A DNA stretch of 41,302 nucleotides from Sphingobium sp. (GTDB lineage: Bacteria > Pseudomonadota > Alphaproteobacteria > Sphingomonadales > Sphingomonadaceae). The notes below the pieces were generated by a model. It was not told the origin of the DNA and ran no database searches. It saw nothing but the letters and a program-made list of their open reading frames with translations. The DNA lies in NCBI GenBank assembly GCA_017984895.1, contig JAGNYO010000019.1, positions 1 to 41,302 of the forward strand, written 5' to 3'. The position numbers and the translations under genes are program-made. Of the stretch, positions 24,367 to 33,713 are shown piece by piece. Numbering within the stretch: position 1 is the first letter of the stretch; every line of letters begins with the position of its first letter.

Positions 24367-27300
24367 TGGCGGAACAGCAAGGCGAGAGTGGGCTTGATAA
24401 CACCACGGTCGTTGCCGGGGCCGGAAGGGAAAGCCATGCGGGCGGGCGCGGAGGGCGATTTCGCCGGGCGGTGCGCATCTCGCGCCGGGCGCTGGCGCTG
24501 GCCCTCATTGCTGTGCTGCTGGCGCTGGCGGGCACTCTTGCATGGCTTGATAGCGCGCCGGGGCATCGCTTCGTGGTGCGCCAGGTCGCCGGGTTGGCGC
24601 CCCCATCGGGCCTGCGCATCGAGGTAGGGCGGATCGAGGGCAGCCTCTATCATGATGCGGTGCTGCATGATGTCCGGCTTTACGACCCGCGCGGGCTATT
24701 TCTGGAGGCGCGCAGCGTGCGGCTGGAGTGGTGGCCGCTCGGCTGGCTTTCGAACAGGCTGGAAATCGACACGTTTTACACGCCAGATGCGCTGTTGCAT
24801 CGCCTTCCGAAGCTGCGTCCGGGCAAAACGCGCAAAATACTGCCGGATTTTGACATCCGAATCATGCGGTTCAAGGTGGATCGGCTCAGGCTCGGCAAGG
24901 GAGTGACCGGTCGGCCAGATGTCCTCACTCTCGGCGGAGACACGGATATCAGCGGCGGACGGGCGCTGGTGGACCTGAAGCTGCTCTCGCTTTCCGGGCG
25001 CGACAGCCTCACACTCGCCCTCGACAGCCGCCCCGACGACAACCGTTTCGACGTAGACATCACCGTGGATGCCCCCGCACACAGCCTGCTTGCTACGCTG
25101 GCCGGACTTAAGCAGGATGCCAATCTACGCCTTGAGGGAAGCGGCGATTGGGCGGTGTGGGATGGCAGGATGATTGCTACGCTCGATCGCAAATCGGCGG
25201 CCGGGCTGAATATCCATCTGCGCAGAGGCGCTTTTCAGATTGATGGCGCGGTATCGGGCGAGGCTATCGCTACGCGTGGCGCGCTCGCGCGGCTCACCTC
25301 ACCGCAGATGCAACTCAATGCGCAGGGGCAGTATGTAGACAGGCTGCTGTCCGGCACCTTGAAGGCCAGGTCAGACTCGCTCTCGCTCAATGTCAAGGGC
25401 GGCGTGCATATGGGCGGTCTGGGGTATGACAACTTGCTCATCGACATCGGTTTACGCCGCCCCTCAGCATTGTTGCGCAATTTCGACGCGCGGGCTTTGG
25501 TGGCGCGTGCGCGCCTCAATGGTCCGTTCGACGCCGCGCAATTCGAATATCTCTTGCGTGCCGAGCAGATGCGCTTTGGCAAAACTGTGCTGCATAGCGT
25601 GCGTGCGCAGGGCGAAGGCAGGCTCGGCGCCGATGGTCGCCCGACGATCATCCCGCTCGCCCTCTCAGCCGACCGGATCGATGGGCAAGGCGATGTCATC
25701 GCTTCGGTTTTACGGCGGATCAGCATAAATGGTTTGCTACAAAAGCGGGGTAATGTCCTGACCTCCACTCCGCTCAAGCTCAGGTCGGATAAGCTGAATG
25801 GAGATCTGATCGCCTTATTCGACCTGAAATCCGGTCGCTATGATCTGGCGCTGTCCGGGGCTGTGCGCGGGGTAGAGATCAAAGGATTGGGCCTGGTCGA
25901 TGTGCAGTCGCGGTTGCAGGCGCGACCCGATGTGCGTGGCGCATTCGCGGTTACGGGGCGGGTGGCCGCGGTGGTGCGGCGGCTCGATAATGCATTTTTG
26001 CGCACTCTGGGAGGCGGCCTGCCGCAGGTTCAGTCTGATATCACTCTAGGGCCTGACGGGCGGCTGGTGCTGAGCAGGCTTGCCCTCCGTGCGCCGCTGC
26101 TGATGGTGAGCGGTTCAGGTATACGCAATCCGGATGGAACCGTGGTCCTGAAAGGTGCGGGGCGCCATGCGCGCTATGGCCCGCTGACCCTTAGCCTGAG
26201 CGGCAAGCTGGACAGGCCGGCAGTGGAAGCGGTGTTGTCCAGGCCGCTCAATGGAGTGGCCGGGCTGGCTGACATACGCCTCAGCCTTCTTCCCGATCCG
26301 GTGGGTTATCGTTACAGCGCGCGCGGACTCACTACGCTGGGGCCGTTTAACGGCACGGGCATAATCGAGCTGCCGCCCATCGGTAGTAGCGCGCAGAGCG
26401 CAATCCGAGTCGACAACTTAGGTATCAGCGGGTCAGACGGGCGCGGGCGTCTGTTGATCGTTACCGGCGGGCTTGTGGGCAGGTTGCTGTTCACAGGCCC
26501 CGTGCATGGCGCGGTTGATCTGTCAGTGCTGAACGGGGTGCAAAGGGCAGGGGCATCGCTCCGTATCGACAATGCGCATTTCGATGGCGCTCCGGCGGTC
26601 GACATAGTTCGTGCCCGCCTAAGTGTGGAGCTGAGCCTTGATCCCGGCGGTGCAAACCTGACAGCAGCCTTAAGCGGGAGCGCAGCACAGGTTGGCGGAT
26701 TTCGCATTAACCGCTTCGCGGGCGATGCACGGATGATTGACGGCGTAGGCAAGGTGCGCGCCAGTATCGCAGGACAGCGCGGACGACAGTTTAGTGTGCA
26801 ACTGGATGCCGATGTTGCGGCGAACGAGGTCGGCGTGGCACTGAGCGGCGCGCTGGACGGGCAGCGGATTTCCCTTGATCGGCGTGCGCGGTTTCATAGA
26901 GTAGCAGGTGGCTGGGCCTTGGACCCCGTCGCCCTTCGTTATGGCGGAGGCTCAGCGCTCATAAAATCCGCGCATTTTGGCGATGAGACACGGCTCGATC
27001 TGGGGCTACAACGCATGCCGCTTTCCCTGCTGGACTTGAGCAACAGTGATATGGGCCTTGCCGGGTTGGCAAGTGGTAGCCTGACCTATGCGCAACCACG
27101 TGGCGGCGTGCAGACGGGAAGCGCACGCCTAATGGTGCGGAGCCTGAGCCGTTCAGGGCTTACACGCACCTCGCTGCCAGTCGATCTCGGACTCAATGCC
27201 GATCTGGGCGCTAGCCGTTTGGCGATGCGTGCGGTGATACGGCATAAGGGTGCGTTGATCGGTCGGGCACAAGCGCTGATGGCGCCGCTTGGACGAGGCA

Positions 27301-28610
27301 GCCTCATTGAGCGGCTGCGGGCTGCGCCCATGAAGGCGCAGCTACGCTATGTCGGTCCGGCAGAAGCTATATGGCGGATGACCCGGATCGAGATTATTGA
27401 TATCACCGGGCAATCCGCGCTGCGCGCGGACATTGGCGGAACTGGTGCCAATCCGATTATCAATGGCGCGCTTATGGCGCGGGACGCGACACTCGAAAGC
27501 CCCGTGACTGGCATGCGTCTTTCACGGCTGCGCGCGCGGGGGCAGTTCGACGGCTCGAAGCTGGTCTTTTCGGATTTGGGAGGCACCGTACGTAACGGTG
27601 GTCAGGTAAGCGGCCAAGGCAGTATCGACTTCTCTCTGGGCAAGGGGGTTGGCATGGACATGGCGTTCACGGCTGATAATGCCGAATTGCTGGACCGCGA
27701 CGATATAGGTGCGACCGTGAGCGGGCCTATCACCATCCAGTCAGACGGCGTGGGGGGCACCATCGGCGGCAAACTTGATCTCATTCGCAGCCGCTTTACG
27801 CTAGGCCGGGCTGCGGCGATAGCGCAGATACCCGAACTCCAGATTATTGAGCGTAATGGCCGCCAGGGTGATTTTGCACCGGTCGACCGGGGCATGGCAT
27901 GGAAGCTCAACATAGATGCCAATGCGCGCAACCGCCTGATGGTCAGCGGCATGGGCCTATCGAGCGAATGGCGCATGGATCTCGCCATAGGCGGCACTGT
28001 CACCAATCCGGCGCTGGTTGGCCGGGCAGATATGGTGCGCGGCACATATGATTTTGCCGGACGCCGGTTTGACCTTACCTCGGGCACCCTGCGCTTTGAT
28101 GGGAGTGTGCCCGCCAATCCGGAACTCGATATCACCGCCGAAGCGGTGCTTAGCGGCCTTTCCGCCACCATTCATATCACCGGGTCTAGCCTGGCGCCGA
28201 TCATCTCTTTTACCAGCGTGCCCGCCATGCCGCAGGACGAGGTGCTGTCGCGGTTGCTTTTTGGCTCCGGCATTACCCAGCTTTCTGCGCCTGAGGCATT
28301 GCAGCTTGCCTCTGCGGTATCATCTCTGCGCGGAGGAGGAGGAGGACTTGATCCCATCAACGCGGTGCGCAAGGCCGCCGGACTGGACCGGCTGCGCATT
28401 CTGCCTGCTGATCAAACCAGTGGGCAGGGCACGGCGATCGGGGCGGGCAAATATATTACGCGCAAGATTTATGTGGAACTTATCAGCGACGGGCAGGGGT
28501 ATTCCGCGACCAGACTGGAATACCAAGTCACACGCTGGCTTTCGCTGCTTTCCAGCATTTCAACACTAGGTCGTCAGAGCGTTACAGCGCGTGTTTCAAA
28601 GGATTATTAG
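24366..28610 (+). CDS. tamB: Translocation and assembly module protein TamB
   Basis: 1414 residues. One N-terminal membrane helix about 41-60 (ALALALIAVLLALAGTLAWL), then a long periplasmic beta-taco, with repeated hydrophobic alternation, reaching the outer membrane. The C-terminal DUF490/TamB domain lies about 1060-1414, with FAGRRFDLTSGTLRFDG, PQDEVLSRLLFGSG and GAGKYITRKIYVEL. The length is in the normal range. It starts on the last base of tamA's stop, so coupling is tight. The pair forms a bridge across the periplasm, linked to phospholipid transport and outer-membrane protein biogenesis. Confidence 0.95.
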   Translation: MAEQQGESGLDNTTVVAGAGRESHAGGRGGRFRRAVRISRRALALALIAVLLALAGTLAWLDSAPGHRFVVRQVAGLAPPSGLRIEVGRIEGSLYHDAVLHDVRLYDPRGLFLEARSVRLEWWPLGWLSNRLEIDTFYTPDALLHRLPKLRPGKTRKILPDFDIRIMRFKVDRLRLGKGVTGRPDVLTLGGDTDISGGRALVDLKLLSLSGRDSLTLALDSRPDDNRFDVDITVDAPAHSLLATLAGLKQDANLRLEGSGDWAVWDGRMIATLDRKSAAGLNIHLRRGAFQIDGAVSGEAIATRGALARLTSPQMQLNAQGQYVDRLLSGTLKARSDSLSLNVKGGVHMGGLGYDNLLIDIGLRRPSALLRNFDARALVARARLNGPFDAAQFEYLLRAEQMRFGKTVLHSVRAQGEGRLGADGRPTIIPLALSADRIDGQGDVIASVLRRISINGLLQKRGNVLTSTPLKLRSDKLNGDLIALFDLKSGRYDLALSGAVRGVEIKGLGLVDVQSRLQARPDVRGAFAVTGRVAAVVRRLDNAFLRTLGGGLPQVQSDITLGPDGRLVLSRLALRAPLLMVSGSGIRNPDGTVVLKGAGRHARYGPLTLSLSGKLDRPAVEAVLSRPLNGVAGLADIRLSLLPDPVGYRYSARGLTTLGPFNGTGIIELPPIGSSAQSAIRVDNLGISGSDGRGRLLIVTGGLVGRLLFTGPVHGAVDLSVLNGVQRAGASLRIDNAHFDGAPAVDIVRARLSVELSLDPGGANLTAALSGSAAQVGGFRINRFAGDARMIDGVGKVRASIAGQRGRQFSVQLDADVAANEVGVALSGALDGQRISLDRRARFHRVAGGWALDPVALRYGGGSALIKSAHFGDETRLDLGLQRMPLSLLDLSNSDMGLAGLASGSLTYAQPRGGVQTGSARLMVRSLSRSGLTRTSLPVDLGLNADLGASRLAMRAVIRHKGALIGRAQALMAPLGRGSLIERLRAAPMKAQLRYVGPAEAIWRMTRIEIIDITGQSALRADIGGTGANPIINGALMARDATLESPVTGMRLSRLRARGQFDGSKLVFSDLGGTVRNGGQVSGQGSIDFSLGKGVGMDMAFTADNAELLDRDDIGATVSGPITIQSDGVGGTIGGKLDLIRSRFTLGRAAAIAQIPELQIIERNGRQGDFAPVDRGMAWKLNIDANARNRLMVSGMGLSSEWRMDLAIGGTVTNPALVGRADMVRGTYDFAGRRFDLTSGTLRFDGSVPANPELDITAEAVLSGLSATIHITGSSLAPIISFTSVPAMPQDEVLSRLLFGSGITQLSAPEALQLASAVSSLRGGGGGLDPINAVRKAAGLDRLRILPADQTSGQGTAIGAGKYITRKIYVELISDGQGYSATRLEYQVTRWLSLLSSISTLGRQSVTARVSKDY

Positions 28611-28689
28611 AAATTTAACCATCCATCGGCATATTTACAGAGATACAAAAACATAAAAAATTCATCGTGATGCGTTAGAGAGGATGCAC

Positions 28690-30456
28690 ATGACCATCAA
28701 AGCTCTAGTCTCGTATGCCACGCTGATGTTCCTTGCTTTGATGGTAGCGGCTATCAGCCTGGGAGGTATGCGGATTAATCAGATTCGTATGGGTGGGCCG
28801 ATCCAAACCAATACGCAGCACGCGTCCGACCTCATCGCTGATATCCTGCCCCCGCCGGCCTATGTGATTGAGGCTTATCTGGAGGCATCACTACTCGCGC
28901 GCGATCCATCGAGCTATTCGCTGCGATCACAGCGCCTGCAAAAGCTGCGTTCGGACTATGACGCACGCCATGCCTATTGGCGCGACACGCATTTCGACGC
29001 CGCTTTGCAAAGGCGAATTACCGAGGATACACATGCGCCCGCTATGAAATTCTGGTCTGTACTGGACACAGAGTTGTTACCGGCTGCTAAGGCTGGTGAC
29101 CTGGTCAGGATCGATCTCGCCTTTGCAGACCTTACCGCCGCCTATGAAATGCACCGAGGCAAGGTGGATGAAACCGTACAACTGGCTCTAGATTATCAAC
29201 TTAAACTCAAAAACGACGCAGCCAACCAGCTGGCTACAACTCTCACATTGTTGTTCATTCTTGCCGGTTCGCTCATTGGCTTATTCCTGTTGTTCTCAGG
29301 GTTTATCCATAGCCGGGTGATCCGTCCGGTACGTCGGCTGGCTCAGCAGATGAGCGCCATGGCGCAAGGCCAAATAATCGAAAACGGCAGAGATGCGATG
29401 CGGAAAGACGAGATTGGTGATGCTAGCCGTGCACTCGGCGATATTGTAAGCTATGTTTCTGAGAAAGCTGCGCAGGAAAGCCGCCAGCAAATCGAAATCC
29501 AGACCATGATTGTGGATGCGCTGGGCATCGGGCTGGAGACAATGCGCAACGGTGTGCTTCACCATCGGATAACGGCGTCATTTCCAGAGGAATATGCGAG
29601 CCTTAAGGAAAACTATAATATGGCCGCAACGTCCATGCAGAGTGCCATAGAGGAAGTCAGCCAGTCCGTGCAGATGCTGAACTGCAGCGCGTCGGAGATC
29701 GAGTCCGCTACGCAGGATTTGTCTCAACGCACGGAACATCAGGCCGCGAATCTTGAAGAAACCGCGGCGGCGATGCAACAACTTACCGGGCGTGTGGCAG
29801 AGGCTGCTTCCGCCTCGAAGGACGCCCACGGGACTGTGCTCGATGTCCGCCAGCGTGCAGACGAGAATGGCGAGACGGTGAGGCGCGCGATCTTGGCAAT
29901 GGGCCAGATTGAAGAAAGTGCCCAGGGAATCGCGCAAATCATTAATGTGATCGACGGCATCGCTTTCCAGACCAACCTGCTGGCTCTGAACGCCGGGGTG
30001 GAAGCAGCGCGGGCCGGAGACGCCGGTAAGGGCTTCGCTGTGGTCGCGAACGAAGTGCGGGCATTGGCACAACGCTGCACCGACGCCGCACGGGACATCA
30101 AAGCGCTCATCCAGAAGAGCAATGCGCATATCGAAGGCGGCGTCGGTCTGGTGCGCGAGTCTGGCGATGCGCTGCAACAGATCATGGACCGGGTGAGCAA
30201 TATTTCGGGCCTGATTGAAATGATCGCTGAGTCCGCCACCGATCAGTCTGAGGGTGTGCAGCAGATTAGTGTCACAATCGGCAGTATCGACCGGATGACG
30301 CAGCAAAATGCGGCGATGGGTGAAGAGTGCAACGCGGCAGCGCGGATACTCAAAAACGAAGCGGACAGGTTGTGTTCGATGGTTGAGCGTTTTGATGTCG
30401 GAGCGACGAAGCTACCCGATGTGACCCGCAGACCGCAAACTCGCGCGGCGGCCTGA
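28690..30456 (+). CDS. Methyl-accepting chemotaxis protein with two HAMP domains
   Basis: 588 residues. TM1 about 6-27 (YATLMFLALMVAAISLG), a periplasmic sensor of about 150 helical residues, TM2 about 182-205, HAMP about 206-258, and a second HAMP-like unit (ALGIGLETMRNGVLHHRI ... YASLKENYN) about 276-322. The cytoplasmic signalling tip is IAFQTNLLALNAGVEAARAG, with GKGFAVVANEVRALAQR, about 422-460. The C-terminus lacks a CheR-binding pentapeptide. Start: GAGAGG at 28678-28683 abuts ATG 28684 but has six bases before ATG 28690, so 28690 is used. No other chemotaxis genes are near; the ligand is unknown. Confidence 0.92.
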   Translation: MTIKALVSYATLMFLALMVAAISLGGMRINQIRMGGPIQTNTQHASDLIADILPPPAYVIEAYLEASLLARDPSSYSLRSQRLQKLRSDYDARHAYWRDTHFDAALQRRITEDTHAPAMKFWSVLDTELLPAAKAGDLVRIDLAFADLTAAYEMHRGKVDETVQLALDYQLKLKNDAANQLATTLTLLFILAGSLIGLFLLFSGFIHSRVIRPVRRLAQQMSAMAQGQIIENGRDAMRKDEIGDASRALGDIVSYVSEKAAQESRQQIEIQTMIVDALGIGLETMRNGVLHHRITASFPEEYASLKENYNMAATSMQSAIEEVSQSVQMLNCSASEIESATQDLSQRTEHQAANLEETAAAMQQLTGRVAEAASASKDAHGTVLDVRQRADENGETVRRAILAMGQIEESAQGIAQIINVIDGIAFQTNLLALNAGVEAARAGDAGKGFAVVANEVRALAQRCTDAARDIKALIQKSNAHIEGGVGLVRESGDALQQIMDRVSNISGLIEMIAESATDQSEGVQQISVTIGSIDRMTQQNAAMGEECNAAARILKNEADRLCSMVERFDVGATKLPDVTRRPQTRAAA

Positions 30457-30511
30457 GCAAGCCCTATAGACTGATTTCTTTCCTGTAACCGCTATCGCCT
30501 GCTTTAAGAAA

Positions 30512-30549
30512 AAGGCCCGGCAGTTTCATGCCAGGCCTTGCCCTTTTTT
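30512..30549. terminator. Bidirectional rho-independent terminator
   Basis: AAGGCCcGGCA (30512-30522) pairs with TGCCaGGCCTT (30529-30539). Rightward transcripts from the chemoreceptor then meet a T-run at 30544-30549; leftward transcripts from glnA meet CCTTTTTCTT. It ends both converging genes. Confidence 0.8.
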
Positions 30550-30566
30550 GTGCTTCTACAGGTGTA

Positions 30567-31979
30567 TTATGAGCTGTAATACATATCGAACTCTACCGGG
30601 CTGGGGGTCATTTCCCAGACGGCTACATCTTCGCGCTTGAGGTCAATATAAGCCTCGATCTGATCCTTGGTGAACACGTCTCCCTTCAAGAGGAAGTCCA
30701 TGCCCGCTTCCAGGCTGTCCAGCGCTTCGCGGAGTGAAGCGCAGACCGTCGGAACCAGCGACAGTTCTTCCGGCGGAAGATCATAGAGGTTCTTGTCCAT
30801 AGGATCGCCCGGATGGATCTTGTTCTGAATGCCGTCAAGACCAGCCATCAGAAGCGCCGCATAGCAGAGATAGGGATTGGCGAGCGCATCGGGGAAGCGG
30901 AATTCCACGCGCTTGGCCTTGGAGCCACTGCCATAGGGGATGCGGCAGGAGGCGGAGCGGTTTCGGCTCGAATAGGCGAGCAATACCGGCGCCTCATAGC
31001 CCGGCACCAAGCGCTTGTAGCTGTTGGTGGTGGGGTTGGTGAAGGCATTCAGCGCCTTGGCGTGTTTGATGACGCCGCCGATGAAGTAGAGGCACATGTC
31101 GGACAGTCCAGCATAGCCGTCACCAGCGAACAGCGGAGTCTTGCCATTCCAGATCGACATATGGGTGTGCATGCCGGAACCATTGTCGAGCTTGATCGGC
31201 TTGGGCATGAAGGTCGCGGTCTTGCCATAAGCCTGCGCCACTTGATGCACGACATATTTGTATATCTGCATACGGTCGGCCGTCGTCACCAGCGTGCCGA
31301 AGGTCATCCCAAGTTCATGCTGTGCAGCCGCGACTTCATGGTGATGCTTGTCGCATGGCAGGCCCATTTCGAGCATGGTTGAAACCATCTCTCCACGAAT
31401 GTCCATGCAGCTATCGACCGGAGCGACAGGGAAATAACCACCCTTGGCGCGCGGACGGTGGCCGAGGTTGCCGCCCTCATATTCGCGACCAGTGTTGGTG
31501 GGCAGCTCGATATCGTCAATCTTGAAGAAGCTGCCGTCATAGCCGGTTGAGAAGCGCACGTCGTCGAACATGAAGAACTCGGCTTCAGGGCCGACATAGA
31601 TGGTGTCGCCGATGCCGGTGGTCTTGAGGAAGGCCTCGGCGCGCTTTGCGGTGGAGCGGGGATCGCGCGTATAGAGTTCGCCTGTCGAAGGCTCGACGAT
31701 ATCGCAGAACAGGATCATCATCGGTGTCGCGCTGAATGGATCGATATAGACCGCGTCGAGGTCCGCCTTGAGGATCATGTCGGACTCGTTGATGGCCTTC
31801 CAGCCCTCAATCGAGCTGCCATCGAACATCAGGCCGTCAGCGAGTTCATCCTCGCCCATCACGCCGGCGCACATAGTGAGGTGCTGCCACTTGCCCTTGG
31901 GATCGGTGAAGCGCAGATCGACCCATTCGATCTCTTTTTCCTCGATCATCTTGAGGATATCTTTGGGCGAATTCGCCAT
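30567..31979 (-). CDS. glnA: Glutamine synthetase type I
   Basis: Joins ammonia and glutamate with ATP to make glutamine; a dodecamer. 470 residues, as usual. Visible: the beta-grasp start with [30 protein letters not shown]; the NRSASCRIP region; and Tyr399 in [10 protein letters not shown], the adenylylation site of the GlnE-controlled GSI-beta class, so activity is probably controlled by GlnE and PII. A GGG-rich site precedes ATG 31979. It is cotranscribed with glnB, with a 104-base gap that contains a strong hairpin. Confidence 0.97.
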   Translation of the reverse strand: MANSPKDILKMIEEKEIEWVDLRFTDPKGKWQHLTMCAGVMGEDELADGLMFDGSSIEGWKAINESDMILKADLDAVYIDPFSATPMMILFCDIVEPSTGELYTRDPRSTAKRAEAFLKTTGIGDTIYVGPEAEFFMFDDVRFSTGYDGSFFKIDDIELPTNTGREYEGGNLGHRPRAKGGYFPVAPVDSCMDIRGEMVSTMLEMGLPCDKHHHEVAAAQHELGMTFGTLVTTADRMQIYKYVVHQVAQAYGKTATFMPKPIKLDNGSGMHTHMSIWNGKTPLFAGDGYAGLSDMCLYFIGGVIKHAKALNAFTNPTTNSYKRLVPGYEAPVLLAYSSRNRSASCRIPYGSGSKAKRVEFRFPDALANPYLCYAALLMAGLDGIQNKIHPGDPMDKNLYDLPPEELSLVPTVCASLREALDSLEAGMDFLLKGDVFTKDQIEAYIDLKREDVAVWEMTPSPVEFDMYYSS

Positions 31980-32003
31980 TTCTGCTTACCCTTTCTTCAG
32001 TTT

Positions 32004-32026
32004 CGGCCGGAACCCTTCCCCGGCCG
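32004..32026 (-). promoter_or_regulatory. Hairpin in the glnB-glnA intercistronic leader
   Basis: CGGCCGG (32004-32010) and CCGGCCG (32020-32026) form a perfect 7-bp stem with a 9-base loop, placed about 25-47 bases before glnA. A palindrome GCCAGCTGGC lies at 32049-32058. There is no T-run, so attenuation, processing or stabilisation of the glnA message are all possible; an internal promoter (TATATA at 32028-32035 on the minus strand) may also sit here. Confidence 0.45.
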
Positions 32027-32083
32027 CTATATACACATTATTTCTGCTGCCAGCTGGCGCCCTCCGCCCTAGCCAGGCAGTCG

Positions 32084-32509
<426 letters not shown>

Positions 32510-32625
32510 TTATCGGAACGCGACTCGCAGTGGACTTTCAGCCATGCAGCAAGAAATGTCTATAATGCTCGCGTTTCGTGCAATCGAAGAAAAATATGCC
32601 TATTTTTTGGGCAAGTCGCGGCAGC

Positions 32626-33630
32626 TTAGCTGCCGCGGATTTCCGTGAGCTTACGCTCCCAACCCAAGGCATGAGTGATGATGGTATCGAGATCCGCGAA
32701 ACGAGGCTGCCATGGAAAGGATGCCATGATCCCCCGATTGTCAGACACCAGCGAGGCGGGATCGCCCGCACGGCGGCCTTCAATATGCCTCTCGATTTTG
32801 AGGTTCGTCACGCGGTCTACCGCGTCCAGCACCTCCAGCACGGAGAACCCCTTACCATAGCCGCAATTGAGGAGATGATTGCGCTCCGGCTCCGCTATGA
32901 GAGCTTCAAGGGCTAGCACATGCGCGGCAGCAAGGTCAGACACATGGATATAATCTCGCACGCCGGTGCCATCCGGCGTGTCAAAATCGGTGCCGAATAC
33001 GCCGACATGGCTGCGTTTGCCGAGCGCTGCCTCAACTGCAACCTTGATGAGATGGGTCGCGCCGGCAGTCGACTGGCCAGAGCGCGCCTGAGCGTCGGCA
33101 CCTGCCACATTGAAATAGCGCAACGCGCAATAGTTGAGCGGATGCGCTGCTGAGACATCCGCAAGCATATGTTCGGTCATCAGCTTGGACATGCCATAGG
33201 GGTTGATCGGCTTTTGCGGGCAGCTTTCCGAAATCGGGCTGACCTCAGGCATGCCATATGTGGCCGCCGTGGAAGAAAAGATGAAATGTGGCACCGCACA
33301 CCGCACAGCGCTTTCGAGCAGAGCGCGGCTGTTGACTGTATTGTTATGATAATATTTGAGCGGATTCTCAACAGATTCCGGTACGATGATCGAACCGGCA
33401 AAATGCATGATTGCTCTCACGTCATGCGCCCGCATTGCCGCTTCAACGGCCTGTTGATCGCCTATGTCTGCCTCTATAAGGGGCACTCTATCGGGAATCG
33501 CGAAGCGAAAGCCTGTCGATAGGTTATCCACCACCACCACAGGCCAGCCCGCATCGGCAAGAGCCAGCACGGCATGGCTACCGATATATCCGGCGCCGCC
33601 GGTGACGAGGACAGTGGGCTTGTTCGGCAT
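32626..33630 (-). CDS. galE: UDP-glucose 4-epimerase
   Basis: Interconverts UDP-glucose and UDP-galactose using bound NAD; it supplies galactose for surface polysaccharide (EPS or LPS). 334 residues. Rossmann start VLVTGGAGYIGSHA (residues 7-20), the SSTAATYG strand with the catalytic Ser/Thr, and YGMSK as the YxxxK pair near 149-153. GGDPASLV near the end is typical. AGGAG seven bases before ATG 33630. It lies 83 bases after the FadJ-like gene on the same strand; no terminator was seen between, so read-through is possible. Confidence 0.95.
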   Translation of the reverse strand: MPNKPTVLVTGGAGYIGSHAVLALADAGWPVVVVDNLSTGFRFAIPDRVPLIEADIGDQQAVEAAMRAHDVRAIMHFAGSIIVPESVENPLKYYHNNTVNSRALLESAVRCAVPHFIFSSTAATYGMPEVSPISESCPQKPINPYGMSKLMTEHMLADVSAAHPLNYCALRYFNVAGADAQARSGQSTAGATHLIKVAVEAALGKRSHVGVFGTDFDTPDGTGVRDYIHVSDLAAAHVLALEALIAEPERNHLLNCGYGKGFSVLEVLDAVDRVTNLKIERHIEGRRAGDPASLVSDNRGIMASFPWQPRFADLDTIITHALGWERKLTEIRGS

Positions 33631-33713
33631 GGTCTAACTCCTGTGAATCCCCCCAAATCCGCTTAGCGGCAATGGATGGGGAGAGGCAATGGAGCAGAAA
33701 GGCGAAAAGGCGG

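Noticed and set aside
32561-32566. A perfect TATAAT on the plus strand between glnB and galE
   Set aside because: No -35 element at a fitting distance and no plus-strand gene follows; both neighbours are on the minus strand. Likely chance in an AT-rich gap.
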